DNA of 64,000 nt, from NCBI RefSeq assembly GCF_949987515.2, contig NC_082694.2:39204451-39268450 (forward strand). The letters run 5' to 3'. Shown here in pieces: positions 21,829-33,025 of this stretch (position 1 is the first letter of the stretch; each line of letters starts with the position of its first letter). The position numbers were made by a program, and so were the translations under genes. The stretch is from Delphinus delphis (Eukaryota; Chordata; Mammalia; Artiodactyla; Delphinidae). The notes under the pieces were generated by a model. The model had not been told where the DNA came from and searched no databases. It was given only the letters and a program-made list of their open reading frames with translations.

Positions 21829-22188
21829 CAGAGTTTAGCAAACATTTTCTGTAAAAGGCCAGATAGAAAATATTTTAGGCTTTGCAGGCCAGGAGGCAAA
21901 ACCATAAATACTATGTAGGAATTCATATAATAAGAGAGAAAACAAATTTCTGCACATTTCAAAATGATATTAAAAATATAATAATAATTGAGTATATATA
22001 TTTTTTGTAATACAGGTCTGCTAATGAGAAAAACGGAATTCTTTTTGAGGAGACAACATTTCACTTAATTGAGGTTCAAAGTTAATGTTTCCTATCCTCA
22101 AATTGATTGCAAATTGTACCTCTGAAAAAAAAAAGTTCTTAGCTCATGGGCCAAATAAAAAGTCAGTGAGCCAGTTTGCCAACCCCTG
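21829..22188. mobile_element. hAT-Charlie-type non-autonomous DNA transposon
   Basis: The left end CAGAGTTTAGCAAAC and the right end GTTTGCCAACCCCTG are imperfect inverted repeats. The 8-bp TSD is CTCTAGGG (21,821-21,828) versus CTCTAGAG (22,189-22,196). The left arm AAAAGGCCAGATAGAAAATA and TTTAGGCTTTGCAGGCCA match the widespread Charlie-derived MER group. The exact name is not claimed. Confidence 0.82.
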
Positions 22189-22215
22189 CTCTAGAGGACT
22201 AAGTTCCTAAAGGCT

Positions 22216-22650
22216 GGCGTATTAGTTTCCTAGGGCTTCTGTAACAAGGTACCACAAACTGGGTGGCTTAAAACAGCGGAACTTTATCTCACAGTTCTAG
22301 AGGCCAGAAATCTGAAATCAACCTGTTGTAGAGCCTTGCTCCCTCCAAAGCCTCTGAGGGAAGATACTTCATTGCCTCCTCTAGCTTCTGGTAGCCCTAC
22401 GTGTTCCTTGGCTTGGGGCAGCATAACTCCAAACCCTGACTTTATCTTCATATGGCTCTCTTCCCTCTGTATCTGTGTTTGTGTTTCTTCTCTTCTTATA
22501 AGGACACCAGTCATACCCTAATTCAGTATGATCTCATCTTAACTAAATATATTTGCATCGACCCTATTTCTGAGTAAGATCACACTCATTTGTACTATGG
22601 GTTAGGACTTGAATATATCTTTTGGAGGTACACAATTCAACCCACAACAG
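22216..22650 (-). mobile_element. MLT1-type MaLR LTR
   Basis: TATTAGTTTCCTAGGGCTTC, ACCACAAACTGGGTGGCTTA, TTATAAGGACACCAGTCATA and the end GTACACAATTCAACCCACAA are the reverse complement of an MLT1 LTR. It is nearly full length (~435 bp). Confidence 0.88.
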
Positions 22651-23080
22651 CAATGGATTTGGGCAGAGAGCCCTGGAGGATCTTTGGGTCAAAGATGTCC
22701 TCCTTATCATGTATTTCTTAGAACAGTGATGCTACTGATGAACACCAGATTTGGCTCAGGTCTCATCCTAGGGAGCACTTGCAAACATCGAGCAAATAGA
22801 GAGCACCACCCTTCACGGTTCCCGCAGCTCCAAACCTTGGGACACTTATTTTTTTATTGTTTTAAGGCCCTTAGATATTAGTTAGTCACTTTCATTTAAA
22901 AATATGTCACTTACTATTAGAAAAAAGGACTAGAATTCATTCTGTATTAGAATGAATGTTTCTTAGCTATTATTTTGGACTTCCTGGAAGCTTCATGATA
23001 CAGCTGAAATTTTATGGACAAATTTTTGTCTCTTTAGTTTGTCTCCCCCTTAAAACTTTAAGAAAAGCTATTACTAAGGT
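22651..23080. other. unassigned non-coding sequence
   Basis: No recognisable repeat or gene. Confidence 0.5.
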
Positions 23081-23084
23081 CTGG

Positions 23085-24850
23085 GCAAGAGTTACCGGTG
23101 GCTTGTACCAAGATTGTAGCAGTGTTGATGGAGAGCGTTGGATGGATTAATGATTTGTTCATAGACAGGATCTGCAGTATTTGAAAATTCGTGTATATAA
23201 GGTTGAGAAGAAGGTGTCAAGAATGACTTTCAGAATGAAATTAGAACACTCCCTAACACCATACACAAAAATAAACTCAAAATGGATTAAAGACCTAAAT
23301 GTAAGGCCAGACACTATCAAACTCTAAGAGGAAAACATAGGCAGAACACTCTGTGACATAAATCACAGCAAGATCCTTTTTGACCCACCTCCTAGAGAAA
23401 TGGAAATAAAAACAAAAATAAACAAATGGGACCTAATCAAACTTAAAAGCTATTGCACAGCAAGGAAACCATAAACAAGACAAAAAGCCCTCAGAATGGG
23501 AGAAAATATTTGCCAACGAAGCAACTGACAAAGGATTAATCTCCAAAATATATAAGCAGCTCATGCAGCTCAATGTCAAAAAAACAACCCAATCCAAAAA
23601 TGGGCAGAAGACCTAAATAGACATTTCTCCAAAGAGGATATACAGATTGCCAACAAACACATGAAAGGAGGTTCAACATCACTAATCATTAGAGAAATGC
23701 ACATCAGAACTACCATGAGGATCACCTCACACTGGTCAGAATGGCCATCATCAAAAAATCTACAAACAATAAATGCTGGAGAGGGTGTGGAGAAAAGGGA
23801 ACCCTCTTCCACTGTTGGTGGGAATGTAAATTGATACAGCCACTATGGAGAACAGTATGGAGGTTCCTTCAGAAACTAAAAACAGAACTACCATATGATC
23901 CATCAATCCCACTACTGGGCATATACCCTGAGAAGACCATAATTCAAAAAGAGTCATGTACCACAATGTTCATGGCAGCTCCATTTACAATAGCCAGGAC
24001 ATGGAAGCAACCTAAGTTCCATCTACAGATGAGTGGATAAAGAAGATGTGGCACATATATACAATGGAATATTACTCAGCCATAAAGAGAAATGAAATTG
24101 AGTTATTTGTAGTGAGGTGGATGGACCTAGAGTCTGTCATACAGAGTGAAGTAAGTCAGAAAGAGAAAAATACTGTATGCTAACACATATATATGGAATC
24201 TAAAAAAAAAAAATTGTTCTGATGAACCTAAGGGCAGGACAGGAATAAGACGCAGATGTAGAGAATGGACTTGAGGACACGGGAAGGGGGAAGGGTAAGC
24301 TGGGATGAAGTGAGAGAGTGGCATGGACATGTATACACTACCAAATGTAAAATAAATAGCTAGTGGGAAGCAGCTGCACAGCACAGGGAGATCAGCTTGG
24401 TGCTTTGTGACCACCTAGAGGGGTGGGATAGGGAGGGTGGAGGGAGACGTAAGAGGGAGGGGATATGGGGATACATGTATACATATAGCTGATTCACTTT
24501 GTTATGCAGCAGCAACTAACACAACAATGTAAAGCAATTATACTGCAATTAAGATGTTAAAAAATAAAATAAACCTGGAAGAGTGCCCTCAGAAAACAAA
24601 TAAAAAAGAATGACTTTAAGCATGAGCACTTGGGTGGAGAGTGGTTAGATGGAATGAAATAGGGAACTTGGAACAGGTTGGGGTAGAAAGAGGAAGAGCA
24701 AAATGACAGGACAGCTGTCTATATGGGTCTGAAACTGGAGATATACATTTGAGAGTGGTTGTTGGGATTTAAGGGGACCAATGAATAATGCCCCCTAACT
24801 TCTGAGTTCAGAAGCAACTTGAGAAATAGACCTTAGGGAACAAAACCTTA
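23085..24850 (-). mobile_element. L2 LINE fragment split by an L1
   Basis: L2 complement at 23,085-23,230 (GTGTCAAGAATGACTTTC region) resumes at 24,618-24,850 (TGGGTCTGAAACTGGAGATA, CATTTGAGAGTGGTTGTTGG). The intervening 1.37 kb is a later L1 insertion with a clear TSD. Confidence 0.65.
23231..24605 (+). mobile_element. L1 LINE, 5'-truncated, with TSD
   Basis: This starts within the end of ORF2 (translation includes [20 protein letters not shown], seen at 23,777-23,836), then the 3' UTR ACCACCTAGAGGGGTGGGAT and end GCAATTATACTGCAATTAAG. The TSD AAGAATGACTTT is at 23,219-23,230 and 24,606-24,617. About 30 bases of non-L1 sequence between two A-rich runs at the 3' end may be transduced. ORF2 is broken and truncated; no activity is expected. 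Confidence 0.93.
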
Positions 24851-24870
24851 ACTTTTGTTAATTGATTAAG

Positions 24871-25596
24871 CTAGATTATAGGGTATAGTTTTGATCTGTA
24901 GACAAACCTGGACTTTTTAATATCTTCCCCGAGGACTTAACCTATTGCCCTGCACTGCTTATCTCCCTATTTCAGAAATAGAGCCTGCCCCAGTAAGATT
25001 GTATCATGTAGGAGAGAGGACTTGGGTGCCTGCTGCAGGGGGCACGGATCCAGAGAGAGAGAGAGAGAGAGGAGAGGAGAAAGAAGCACCCAAGCTGTCG
25101 GTGAGTCACTCCCCCTGGGGGAAGGACTGAGTGTTTCAGCAGGAAATAAATGGTATACTTAAAGAGGTAATTTAAGGGAATGTAGCAAAGGGATTATTTG
25201 CAGAGGTGTGGGCAAGGTTAAGGGTACAAAAAAGTGATGTGGAAGCATCCAGGATTTACATGGAAGTTCTAGTTCTAGGGACAAGAGGAGGGAGCTCGTA
25301 CAGAACTCAGGAGAGTTGTAGCTGAGGCAGAGGCGCTGCCCAACAGGAATGTGGCAGAGGGAAGGAGTCAGTGCCCAAAGTGTGCCCTTGACTGCCAGCA
25401 GTAGGGATGGGCTGGGGGCGGTGAGGGGGGAAATATCCAGCCTACTCATTCTTCCCACCATCTAAACTCCCTCCCACTGACGAAACGCACAGGAAACCAG
25501 AGCACTATAATGACAAGGGAATGTAGTCTGTTAAGCAGTCAGCCTGCCCAGGTACAAAGTAGGGCAGAAAAGGGTGGGAATGGGCAATCAGAAAAT
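24871..25596. other. unassigned sequence with a GA repeat
   Basis: A (GA)n run lies at ~25,038-25,075. The rest, including GGGATTATTTGCAGAGGTGT and the G-rich part at 25,400, resembles an old LTR but no family can be named. No coding evidence. Confidence 0.4.
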
Positions 25597-25606
25597 AACC
25601 AACACA

Positions 25607-25759
25607 GGGACTTCCCTGGCGGTCCAGTGGTTAAGACTGTGCGCTTCCACTGCAGGGGCTCCAGCCCGATCCCTGGTCGGGGGACTAAGATCCTGCATGC
25701 TGGGCGACAGGGCCAAGAAGTTTAAAAAAAAAAAAAAAAAGGAAAAGAAAAAAGAAAAG
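25607..25759 (+). mobile_element. CHR-2-type SINE, short form
   Basis: GGGACTTCCCTGGCGGTCCA head, CGATCCCTGGTCGGGGGACT, then an A-rich tail. The TSD is AACCAACACA (25,597-25,606) and AACCAGCACA (25,760-25,769). Confidence 0.92.
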
Positions 25760-25769
25760 AACCAGCACA

Positions 25770-26405
25770 TGGTTCTGTCCTCACCTTTATGAGACTAACT
25801 TCCACACCCTGCCCCCTACCATCCACTGCTCCTTGGAGTCCCTCCTTCAACCACTGTTAGGTCGTTTAGCTTTTGTTCCAAGAAGGCTCTGAAATGGGAG
25901 CAGAACAGTTATTTAATAAAGTTTTCAATGCCCACTGCACCCTAGGGTGAAAACTCATCACTGTCCTCTTTCCTATCCCATATTTGCTCAGCTGTATTGT
26001 CCAACTGGTTTACCAGAAGATATGCAATGGGATCAAATGACAGTATAAACTTATGATAATATGATGTTTGACAATGATACAATGCCAATAAAATTGAAAT
26101 GTCTCAAATAACGTTCTTCCATTACAGAATCTCATTGATTCTAGGATGTGAATTTTTTCCCACATTTTAACCTCTCTAAAATTGGGAGTCATATTACAGT
26201 CTCCTCAGCCAGGCAGCTGTTATGTTGGAGGTGTCATTGCCTGCCATGTGCATCAAAACTGGCAGAATGGGTGTCAGCAGCTTGGAAGAAAACCCAGCAG
26301 ACAGAGCAGAGTGTTGTTATAAAATGCTCCCTCACGAGGTGCTGTTGATGACACAGATGGTGGTACCATCTGAGATCATTCAGGCCACTCTGAGTTAAAA
26401 AGTGG
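25770..26405. other. unassigned non-coding sequence
   Basis: No recognisable repeat or gene. Confidence 0.5.
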
Positions 26406-26406
26406 T

Positions 26407-26637
26407 TCAGTCATAGAGACAGAAGGTAGATCGGTGGTTGCAGGGGCTGGGAGAGTGGGAGGAATGGATTGGGGAGTGACTGCTAATGGATACAGGGTTT
26501 CTCTGGGGAATGATGGAAATGTTCTGAAATAGGTGGTGGTGATGGTTGCACAGCATTGTGCATGTGCTAAAAACCATTGAATTGTACACTTTTAAAGGGT
26601 GAATTTTATGGTATATGAATGGTATCTCATTTTTAAA
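26407..26637 (+). mobile_element. old L1 3' end
   Basis: AGTCATAGAGACAGAAGGTA, then GTGGTGATGGTTGCACAGCA, CATTGAATTGTACACTTTTA and GAATGGTATCTCATTTTTAA follow the L1M 3' UTR order. Confidence 0.85.
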
Positions 26638-26809
26638 AAGTGATCCAGAACATCGAGAGAAGCTGGGTAATGGATATATGGGAACACTTTTTACTATTTT
26701 TGCAAGTTATTGTGAGTCCAAAATTATTTCAAAGTAAAAAGCTTTAAAAAGTACCTTTTGGAATACCATCCAATATGGAGGTCTTATATTTTTAAAAATC
26801 TGTATTCAG

Positions 26810-27877
26810 TTCAATAATATTAAATTTTATCAAAAGCTTTTCACAACAAAGGAAACCATAGGCAAAATGAAAAGACAACCTACAGACTGGGAGAAAATAT
26901 GTGCAAACAGTGCAACCAACAAGGAATTAATTTCCAAAATATACAATCAGCCCATACAGCTCAGTATCAAAACAAAACAAAACAAGCAACCCAATCAAAG
27001 AATGGGCAGAAGACCTAAATAGACATTTCTCTAAAGAAAACATACAGATGGCCAACAGGCACATGAAAAGATGCTCAATATTGCTAATTATTAGAGAAAT
27101 GCAAATCAAAACCACAATGAGGTACCACCTCACACTGGTCAGAATGGCCATCATTAAAATGTCTACAAATAACAAATGCTGGAGAGGGTGTGGAGAAAAG
27201 GGAACCCTCCTACACTGTTGGTGGGAACGTAAATTGGTGTAGCCACTATGTAGAACAGTATGGAAGTTCCTTAAAAAGCTAAAAATAGAGTTAGCATATG
27301 ATCCAGCAATCTCACTCCTGGGCATATATCTAGAGAAAACCATACTTCAGAAAGATACATGCACCCCAGTGTTCATAGCAGCACTATTTACAGTAGCCAA
27401 TACATGGAAGCAACATAAGTGTCCATTGACAGATGAATGGATAAAGAAGATGTGGTGTGTGTGTGTGTATTCATATATATATATATGAATATTACTCAGC
27501 CATAAAAAAGAATGAAATGATGCCATTTGCAGCAACATGGATGGACCTGGAGATTATCATATTAAGTGAAGTAAGTCAGACAGAGAAAGACAAATATCAT
27601 ATGATATCACTTATATGTGGAATCTAAAAAAATGATACAAATGAACTTACTTACGAAACAAATAGACTCACAGATAAACTCACAGAAAACAAACTTATGG
27701 TTACCAAAGGGGATAGTGGGGGGGGGGAGGGGAGATAAATTAGGAGTTTGGGATTAACAGATACACACTACTATATATAGAATAGATAACCAACAAGGAC
27801 CTACTGTATAGCACAGGGAACTATATTCAATATCTTGTAATAACCTATAATGGAAAAGAATATGAAAAAGAAAAAAT
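26810..27877 (+). mobile_element. L1 LINE, 5'-truncated, with TSD
   Basis: ORF2 end and 3' region, homologous to the copy at 23.2 kb but from another subfamily (ending CTGTATAGCACAGGGAACTA and CAATATCTTGTAATAACC). The TSD ATCTGTATTCAG is at 26,798-26,809 and 27,878-27,889. The usual terminal ~120 bases are missing: the copy ends in an internal A-rich run. The first ~28 bases do not align to L1. Confidence 0.88.
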
Positions 27878-27889
27878 ATCTGTATTCAG

Positions 27890-28590
27890 AGTCTGCTTAT
27901 AGACATGTGAACTATCTTTTAGGGGAAAAAAGTAAAAGGATATTCAACAAAAGCTCTTTTCCAACTTTGAAAATAAGCATGATTCAGAATATTTGAATTC
28001 TGAATATAAAGAGCTTCTAAGAATACTTTAAGTTTTTTTGCTCATATTCTTTTTAATATATGCATGAGAACAATGTACGATAAAGATCTATGTCTAAGTC
28101 TAAAAGAGCTTATTAAGAAAGTATAAGATAAACGTTTTAAGTGACAAGTGTTGTGCAAACTTTAGTGGGCATTTTCTCCCCCTCTCTTGGTAGTGTGTTA
28201 GATGTTATGAAACATAGTATTACATCCCCATACATAGTATTACATCCCCAAACATAGTATTACATCCCCCTCCCCTTTTGGGAGGACTAAAAGCTCCCAA
28301 ATCAAATCTCCTTGCTCTGGTAAGGTAAAGACCACAGACATTCAGGTCTATAGTTATCTTCTACACAAACTCTCATCCTGTTCAGCCTCAGCCCAGGGGC
28401 ATCATTCAGTGCCTCGAAAGAACGGAGTTCCCTCAGCGGTTGCAGGCAAAGTCTCTTATATGCTCTACTTTTAGAGTCCAAAGGGTTAACAGGACATAGA
28501 TTTCCCAGCACCAGTCCCACACCCAAGAAACTTAGAAAACAGGGTCAAATCTGCTGGCCCTACCTGGCATTTAGACCAGTTGTATCAGTC
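27890..28590. other. unassigned non-coding sequence
   Basis: No gene. It contains a short inverted repeat (ATTCAGAAT...ATTCTGAAT near 27,982-28,005) and a 20-bp tandem repeat at 28,211-28,270. Confidence 0.5.
28211..28270. repeat. 20-bp tandem repeat, three copies
   Basis: The unit AACATAGTATTACATCCCCA is present three times head to tail, with single changes in copies two and three. No transposon accounts for it. Confidence 0.9.
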
Positions 28591-29214
28591 TTGATTCTAG
28601 GTTTTGAGCTGCAGAAATCAACTCTGCCTGATTTAAGCAGAGAAGGAATGTATTAGTAGTTCTTTGGGCAGTTGGCGGAATCACAGGGAAGACTGGAAAA
28701 CCTGGTGTTACCTATGAACTGGTCCTGAGAAGACCCTGTAGTCAGCAGCTGAGCCCTGGACCCACAGACTTGGGGAATTCTCTGCTGGGGCTGGGTCTGT
28801 GTGTCACTGACTCCTGATTCAAAGTCCAAGGTGGGTGGGTCTCACAGAATAAGCCTTGGTCATATGGCCGCACTCTTGTCATATGGCTTCAAGGAAGCTG
28901 GAAATGTGAGTAAGTAGCATTTTCTGCTTCTATAAAAGGAGATAGACTCTGCCTCCAACCAAGACTCTTAAGGAGTGGGAAGAGGTGTAGATGATGGGCA
29001 CCTAAAAATCAAGATGAATGTCTACTTCAGTCAAAATAAAGTTCTTGAAATCCCAGAACACACACATAGTACTGGCACCAACTGAAGACCCAGGCAGAGG
29101 TCCAGCAGAATCTGAGGGGAGGAGGGAAGGCTGAAAAAACATGAAAGAAAAAAACCTTATTGATATTAGCCTTGTCTGAATGCCTCTCCGTCTATATATC
29201 ACTTTTCTATAGTT
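28591..29214. other. unassigned sequence, possibly an old LTR or MER element
   Basis: The part at 28,620-28,990 (TTTAAGCAGAGAAGGAATGT, CATATGGCTTCAAGGAAGCT) is typical of old interspersed repeats, but I cannot name it. No coding support. Confidence 0.35.
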
Positions 29215-29231
29215 CTTGACCTGTGAACTTT

Positions 29232-29570
29232 AAAAAAAATTTTTTAATTAATTTATTTTTGGCTGCACTGGGTCTTCGTTGCTGTGCGCGGGCTTTCTCT
29301 AGTTGTGGCAAGCGGGGGCTACTCTTTGTTTTGGTGCACGGGCTTCTCATCAGGGAGGCTTCTCTTGTGGCACACGGGCTCTAGGCTTCAGTAGCTGTGG
29401 CACGTGAGCTCAGTCGTTGTGGCTCGCTGGCTCTAGAGCACATGCTCAGCAGTTGTGGCACATGGGCTTAGTTGCTCTGTGGCATGTGGGATCTTCCCTG
29501 ACCAGGGCTCGAACCTGTGTCCCCTGCATTGGCAGGCGGATTCTTAACCACTGTGCCACCAGAGAAGTCC
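29232..29570 (-). mobile_element. CHR-type SINE, long form
   Basis: Reverse strand, ending GTGCCACCAGAGAAGTCCC. The 17-bp TSD CTTGACCTGTGAACTTT (29,215-29,231) is repeated with one change at 29,571-29,587. Confidence 0.94.
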
Positions 29571-29587
29571 CTTGACCTGTTAACTTT

Positions 29588-29950
29588 ACATGGTGTTGGG
29601 AGAAGTCTTTCATCAAGATGTTAATTATGGCCTAGATTTACCATATCATATCTGGAAATTGAAACCTTCCCAGCCTCTTGCAAAATTGAGAAATTTTTAA
29701 TGATTCTCCAGGATTTATTGGAGGCTTATTTCTTCCCCACTTAAAAACCCCTTAATTTCTATTTCCCCTGTGTCCCTGTCAAACTAAGGACACAGCCACA
29801 TTTCCTCTTGTGAGCAGTCATTGCAATGGTGTGCTGGTAAACCAGCTCTGTGTAAGAAAAAAAAGCCCTGATTGATAGCACTTGCCAATTTCCTTGGTGT
29901 AAATACTCCCACTGTGGAAGGTTTCAAGCTACCAAAGTTGCAGGTACATC
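29588..29950. other. unassigned non-coding sequence
   Basis: No recognisable feature. Confidence 0.5.
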
Positions 29951-29962
29951 CCTGAATATTTT

Positions 29963-30182
29963 ATTTTATTTTTATTTATTTATTTATTTTGCGGTACGCG
30001 TGCCTTTCACTGCTGTGGCCTCTCCCGTTGCGGAGCACAGGCTCCGGACACACAGGCTCAGCAGCCATGGCTCACAGGCCCAGCCGCTCCGCGGCATGTG
30101 GGATCTTCCCGGGCCGGGGCACGAACCCGTGTCCCCTGCATCGGCAGGCGGACTCTCAACCACTGTGCCACCAGGGAAGCCC
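29963..30182 (-). mobile_element. CHR-type SINE, ~200-bp form
   Basis: Reverse strand: T-rich tail complement, GCGGTACGCGTGCCTTTCAC, ending CCACCAGGGAAGCCC. The TSD is CCTGAATATTTT (29,951-29,962) and CCTGAACATTTT (30,183-30,194). Confidence 0.94.
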
Positions 30183-30334
30183 CCTGAACATTTTAGTGTC
30201 AGCTTTTACGAGCCCTTACGAGCCACACAGCCTCTTGCCTGGAATTTCTCAGGCCTCCTAAAGAAGTTGTGTCACTTGCTTAGTCTGGAGAATCTCTCAT
30301 AGTGGATTCCTCAACTAAAGCTGCTATTGAATAT

Positions 30335-30430
30335 GTGTTCCGTGATGGCAGAGGTCTTTGTTCACTGCCGTACTCCCAGGGCCTAAAACAGTCCCTGGCA
30401 CACAGAAGGTTCTCAGCACATACTTGTTTG
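30335..30430 (+). mobile_element. L2 LINE 3' end fragment
   Basis: GTGATGGCAGAGGTCTTTGT, then CCTGGCACACAGAAGGTTCT and CAGCACATACTTG match the L2 terminus. Confidence 0.65.
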
Positions 30431-31689
30431 TGGTGGTGGTTCTGAGGCTCTTCCCTGGGGCTGGTGAGGACAACCACCTCTGCCGTGTGCTAGTCCACAA
30501 AGCACTGCCTTTCTCTTGGGTCAAAGGCAGCAGAGACTTTCCCTATGTCCTCTTTCTCAGTGAAGTGGCTCATGTCTCTGATCATCTGTTTGCCTCTGTT
30601 GTTCCACTTCTCTTTTCAGGAAGACTCAGCCACATTTTTAACACTTTAACTTGCTTCTTGAGTTGATCATTTCCTTCTTTATCACATCAGCCAGCACCAT
30701 TTGCTGTACTGATTAATGTTTTCCTCTTTATTTCCCTATGCTTTTGAGTCCAGACATTTGCTTTTCTGATATACTCCTTGGATTCTGTCTTGTGGGGTCC
30801 ACCTCAGTGAGCCATCTGTAGTTAGGAAGTCTTGAGTCTGCCGGAAACGTGGCTGTTGACACAGATCTTGTCCTTTATCCGTCTTCCTGGGTGGGTGACC
30901 CCTCATGGATGCTGTTGTCCTACTGGACCAATATCTAAGGCCTGGACTCTATCTGCCACTGTCCTACCTAGTTCTCCTGCAGCTCATCTCACCTTCCTGC
31001 GCCTTCCCTGAACGTCCCCTTTCAAAAGTTTCCTGGGTTACATTCCCTCAAGGCACACGCCATGCCTGCATTCTCTTCTATTACGATAATTGAGCCACCT
31101 CAGAAACTCACTGGTAATGCTAGCAGCATGCTATGCTCCTCTTTCCAAATCTCCCAGCTAAAACCTGGCCACAGTTGCGTGACCAGGTGTAACTGTTGCA
31201 GTCTTTAAAGGGTGATGCCCCAATTAAACTTACTGTTGACTCCTTATCTGACCTTTAAAGATGGTACTTCTCAAGAGCTTCCTGGACCTGCACTCCTGGT
31301 TTTGGCTGGCAGGTGCAGATTATTCCAGTCTGTTCTCTGAAATTTCACCTCCCTCCATTAGAGTTCTTTGGATCCCAGTCACCTTTTCTGGTCTAGTAAT
31401 AACCAAAACAAACAAACAGAATGGTTTCTAATACCTTCCTTGAGAACATAGGTCCAAGTGTATCTCCTTTCGTCTTTTATGTTGGACTAGGCTGGCCCCC
31501 ACCATCAAAACCTGTCTCTTAAGGAAATCCTTCTCCCTACATGGCAGTGGTGGTAAGACGCAGTGCTGGCCAGTCAGAATGGACATGGGCTGCAAACATC
31601 CAATGTGTGTCTCTGGCTGACACAGCCTGACTCCTTTATTTATCTTTCTCTCTCCAACTGTTCTCATTCTGATTTCAAGATCAAATTTT
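30431..31689. other. unassigned non-coding sequence
   Basis: Mixed-composition sequence without a named repeat. No open frame shows recognisable protein features. Confidence 0.5.
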
Positions 31690-32130
31690 TTTAGAGAAAA
31701 AGTTACTCATGACTCTTACTAAAGGACGGTAAGGCAGACTTTATTCAGCACCACTGTGGTAGTTGTAGGAACCAGTGGGGTTTTGCAGTAGGGGAGAGAT
31801 ATTGGGCTCAACTTTGAATTGGGCTCAACAACAAGGAAAAGTGAGAATTTATAGCCGAGGAGCAGGGAAGGGGGGTCAGTGGATGGAAATTTACTGAAAT
31901 ATCAGGGGTAAGTGGGGGTGGGGATTTTCGGCTAAACCATCCTAACCTTCTTGCTGAAGGCAGGCAAGGGTGATCAGACGTCACCTGGGGGATGGTGGAG
32001 GATGAGGGACCTAATCAGATATCGAGGGAGATCAGAAATTGAGGATGGAGTTAAACTGACTTAGCGGGGTTCTTGCTAACGATGGACAAAGTAGAGATGA
32101 ACACGGAAGCCTAAAAGTCAGGGCCTAGTT
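31690..32130 (-). mobile_element. probable solo LTR (family not named)
   Basis: Read in reverse complement, the segment ends with AATAAAGTCTGCCTTACCGT, a typical LTR polyadenylation and U5 region (complement at ~31,729-31,748). The body is G-rich. No viral coding segment adjoins it. Confidence 0.5.
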
Positions 32131-32145
32131 GAAAAGAGAGTTCAG

Positions 32146-32356
32146 GGCTTCTCTGGTGGTGCAGTGGTTGAGAGTCCACCTCCCGATGCAGGGGACACGG
32201 ATTCGTGCCCCAGTCCGGGAAGATCCCACGTGCCGCGGAGCAGCTAGGTCCGTGAGCCGTGGCCGCTGAGACTGCGTGTCCGGAGCCTGTGCTCTGCAAT
32301 GGGAGAGGCCACAACAGTGAGAGGACCGCGTACCGCAAAAAAAAAAAAAAAAAAAG
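32146..32356 (+). mobile_element. CHR-type SINE, ~200-bp form
   Basis: GGCTTCTCTGGTGGTGCAGT head and ACCGCGTACCGC end with a 19-A tail. The TSD AGAGAGTTCAG is exact at 32,135-32,145 and 32,357-32,367. Confidence 0.94.
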
Positions 32357-32367
32357 AGAGAGTTCAG

Positions 32368-32865
32368 AAGAGCCAGACTGGAGTTTGGTCAAGGAGAGAA
32401 TCTTTGTTAGTTTCTAAACCAATCCAGCTCCTCCTTGATTCCTAGAGACAGTATGTCCCTGGCATTAGGCCTCTTACTACTCCTTCCTAGTCTTTGGTTT
32501 ACTAATATTTTTATTAATGTCCAAAAAGATGTCCTGCCACCTATAAAATAAGGGCCTCTTTTCCTTTATCTGTTCAGGGATGAAAAGCCACCACCCTCTG
32601 TGGCTGACCCTCCAGATCTGAGCCTTTAACCAAAGCCAGAGCCAGGCTTAAGCAATAAAGCTAGAGAGGACTTTGATCTGCGGTGGGGTTTGAGGGTGAT
32701 TCCAGGAGTCTGTAGATCAGTCATTAAGGAATCAGGAGGTTAATTCCACCACAGTTTACTCCTTGGCTCTAAAACTGGACTCAGTTCAACATAACATAAG
32801 GAGGAAGAGAATTGGAGGCAGATGACTTAATGCACAACTAGTATAGCCTAACCCTGTCCTCAGGT
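32368..32865. other. unassigned non-coding sequence
   Basis: No recognisable repeat or gene. It may continue the LTR-derived block split by the SINE. Confidence 0.4.
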
Positions 32866-32867
32866 GG

Positions 32868-33025
32868 TCCTCAGACCAGCAGCATCCCCTGGGAATTTGT
32901 TAGAAAATACAAACTCATAGGCCTTACCCAAGACCTACTAAATCGGGTGGTGGGAGCCCAGGAAGCTATTTGAACGAGTTCGCTAGGTGATTCTTATGAA
33001 TGTTAGCATTTGAGAACCACAGCTC
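32868..33025. mobile_element. MER5A-type hAT MITE
   Basis: GTGGTCCTCAGACCAGCAGC, then GGGAATTTGTTAGAAAATAC and TTAGCATTTGAGAACCACAG match MER5A in the reverse direction. Confidence 0.78.

Noticed and set aside
23741..24040. Open frame with [18 protein letters not shown]
   Set aside because: This is the C-terminal end of L1 ORF2 in a 5'-truncated, inactive copy; the same reading occurs at 27.1 kb.
28211..28270. CRISPR-like array
   Set aside because: Three head-to-tail 20-mers without spacers, in a mammalian genome.
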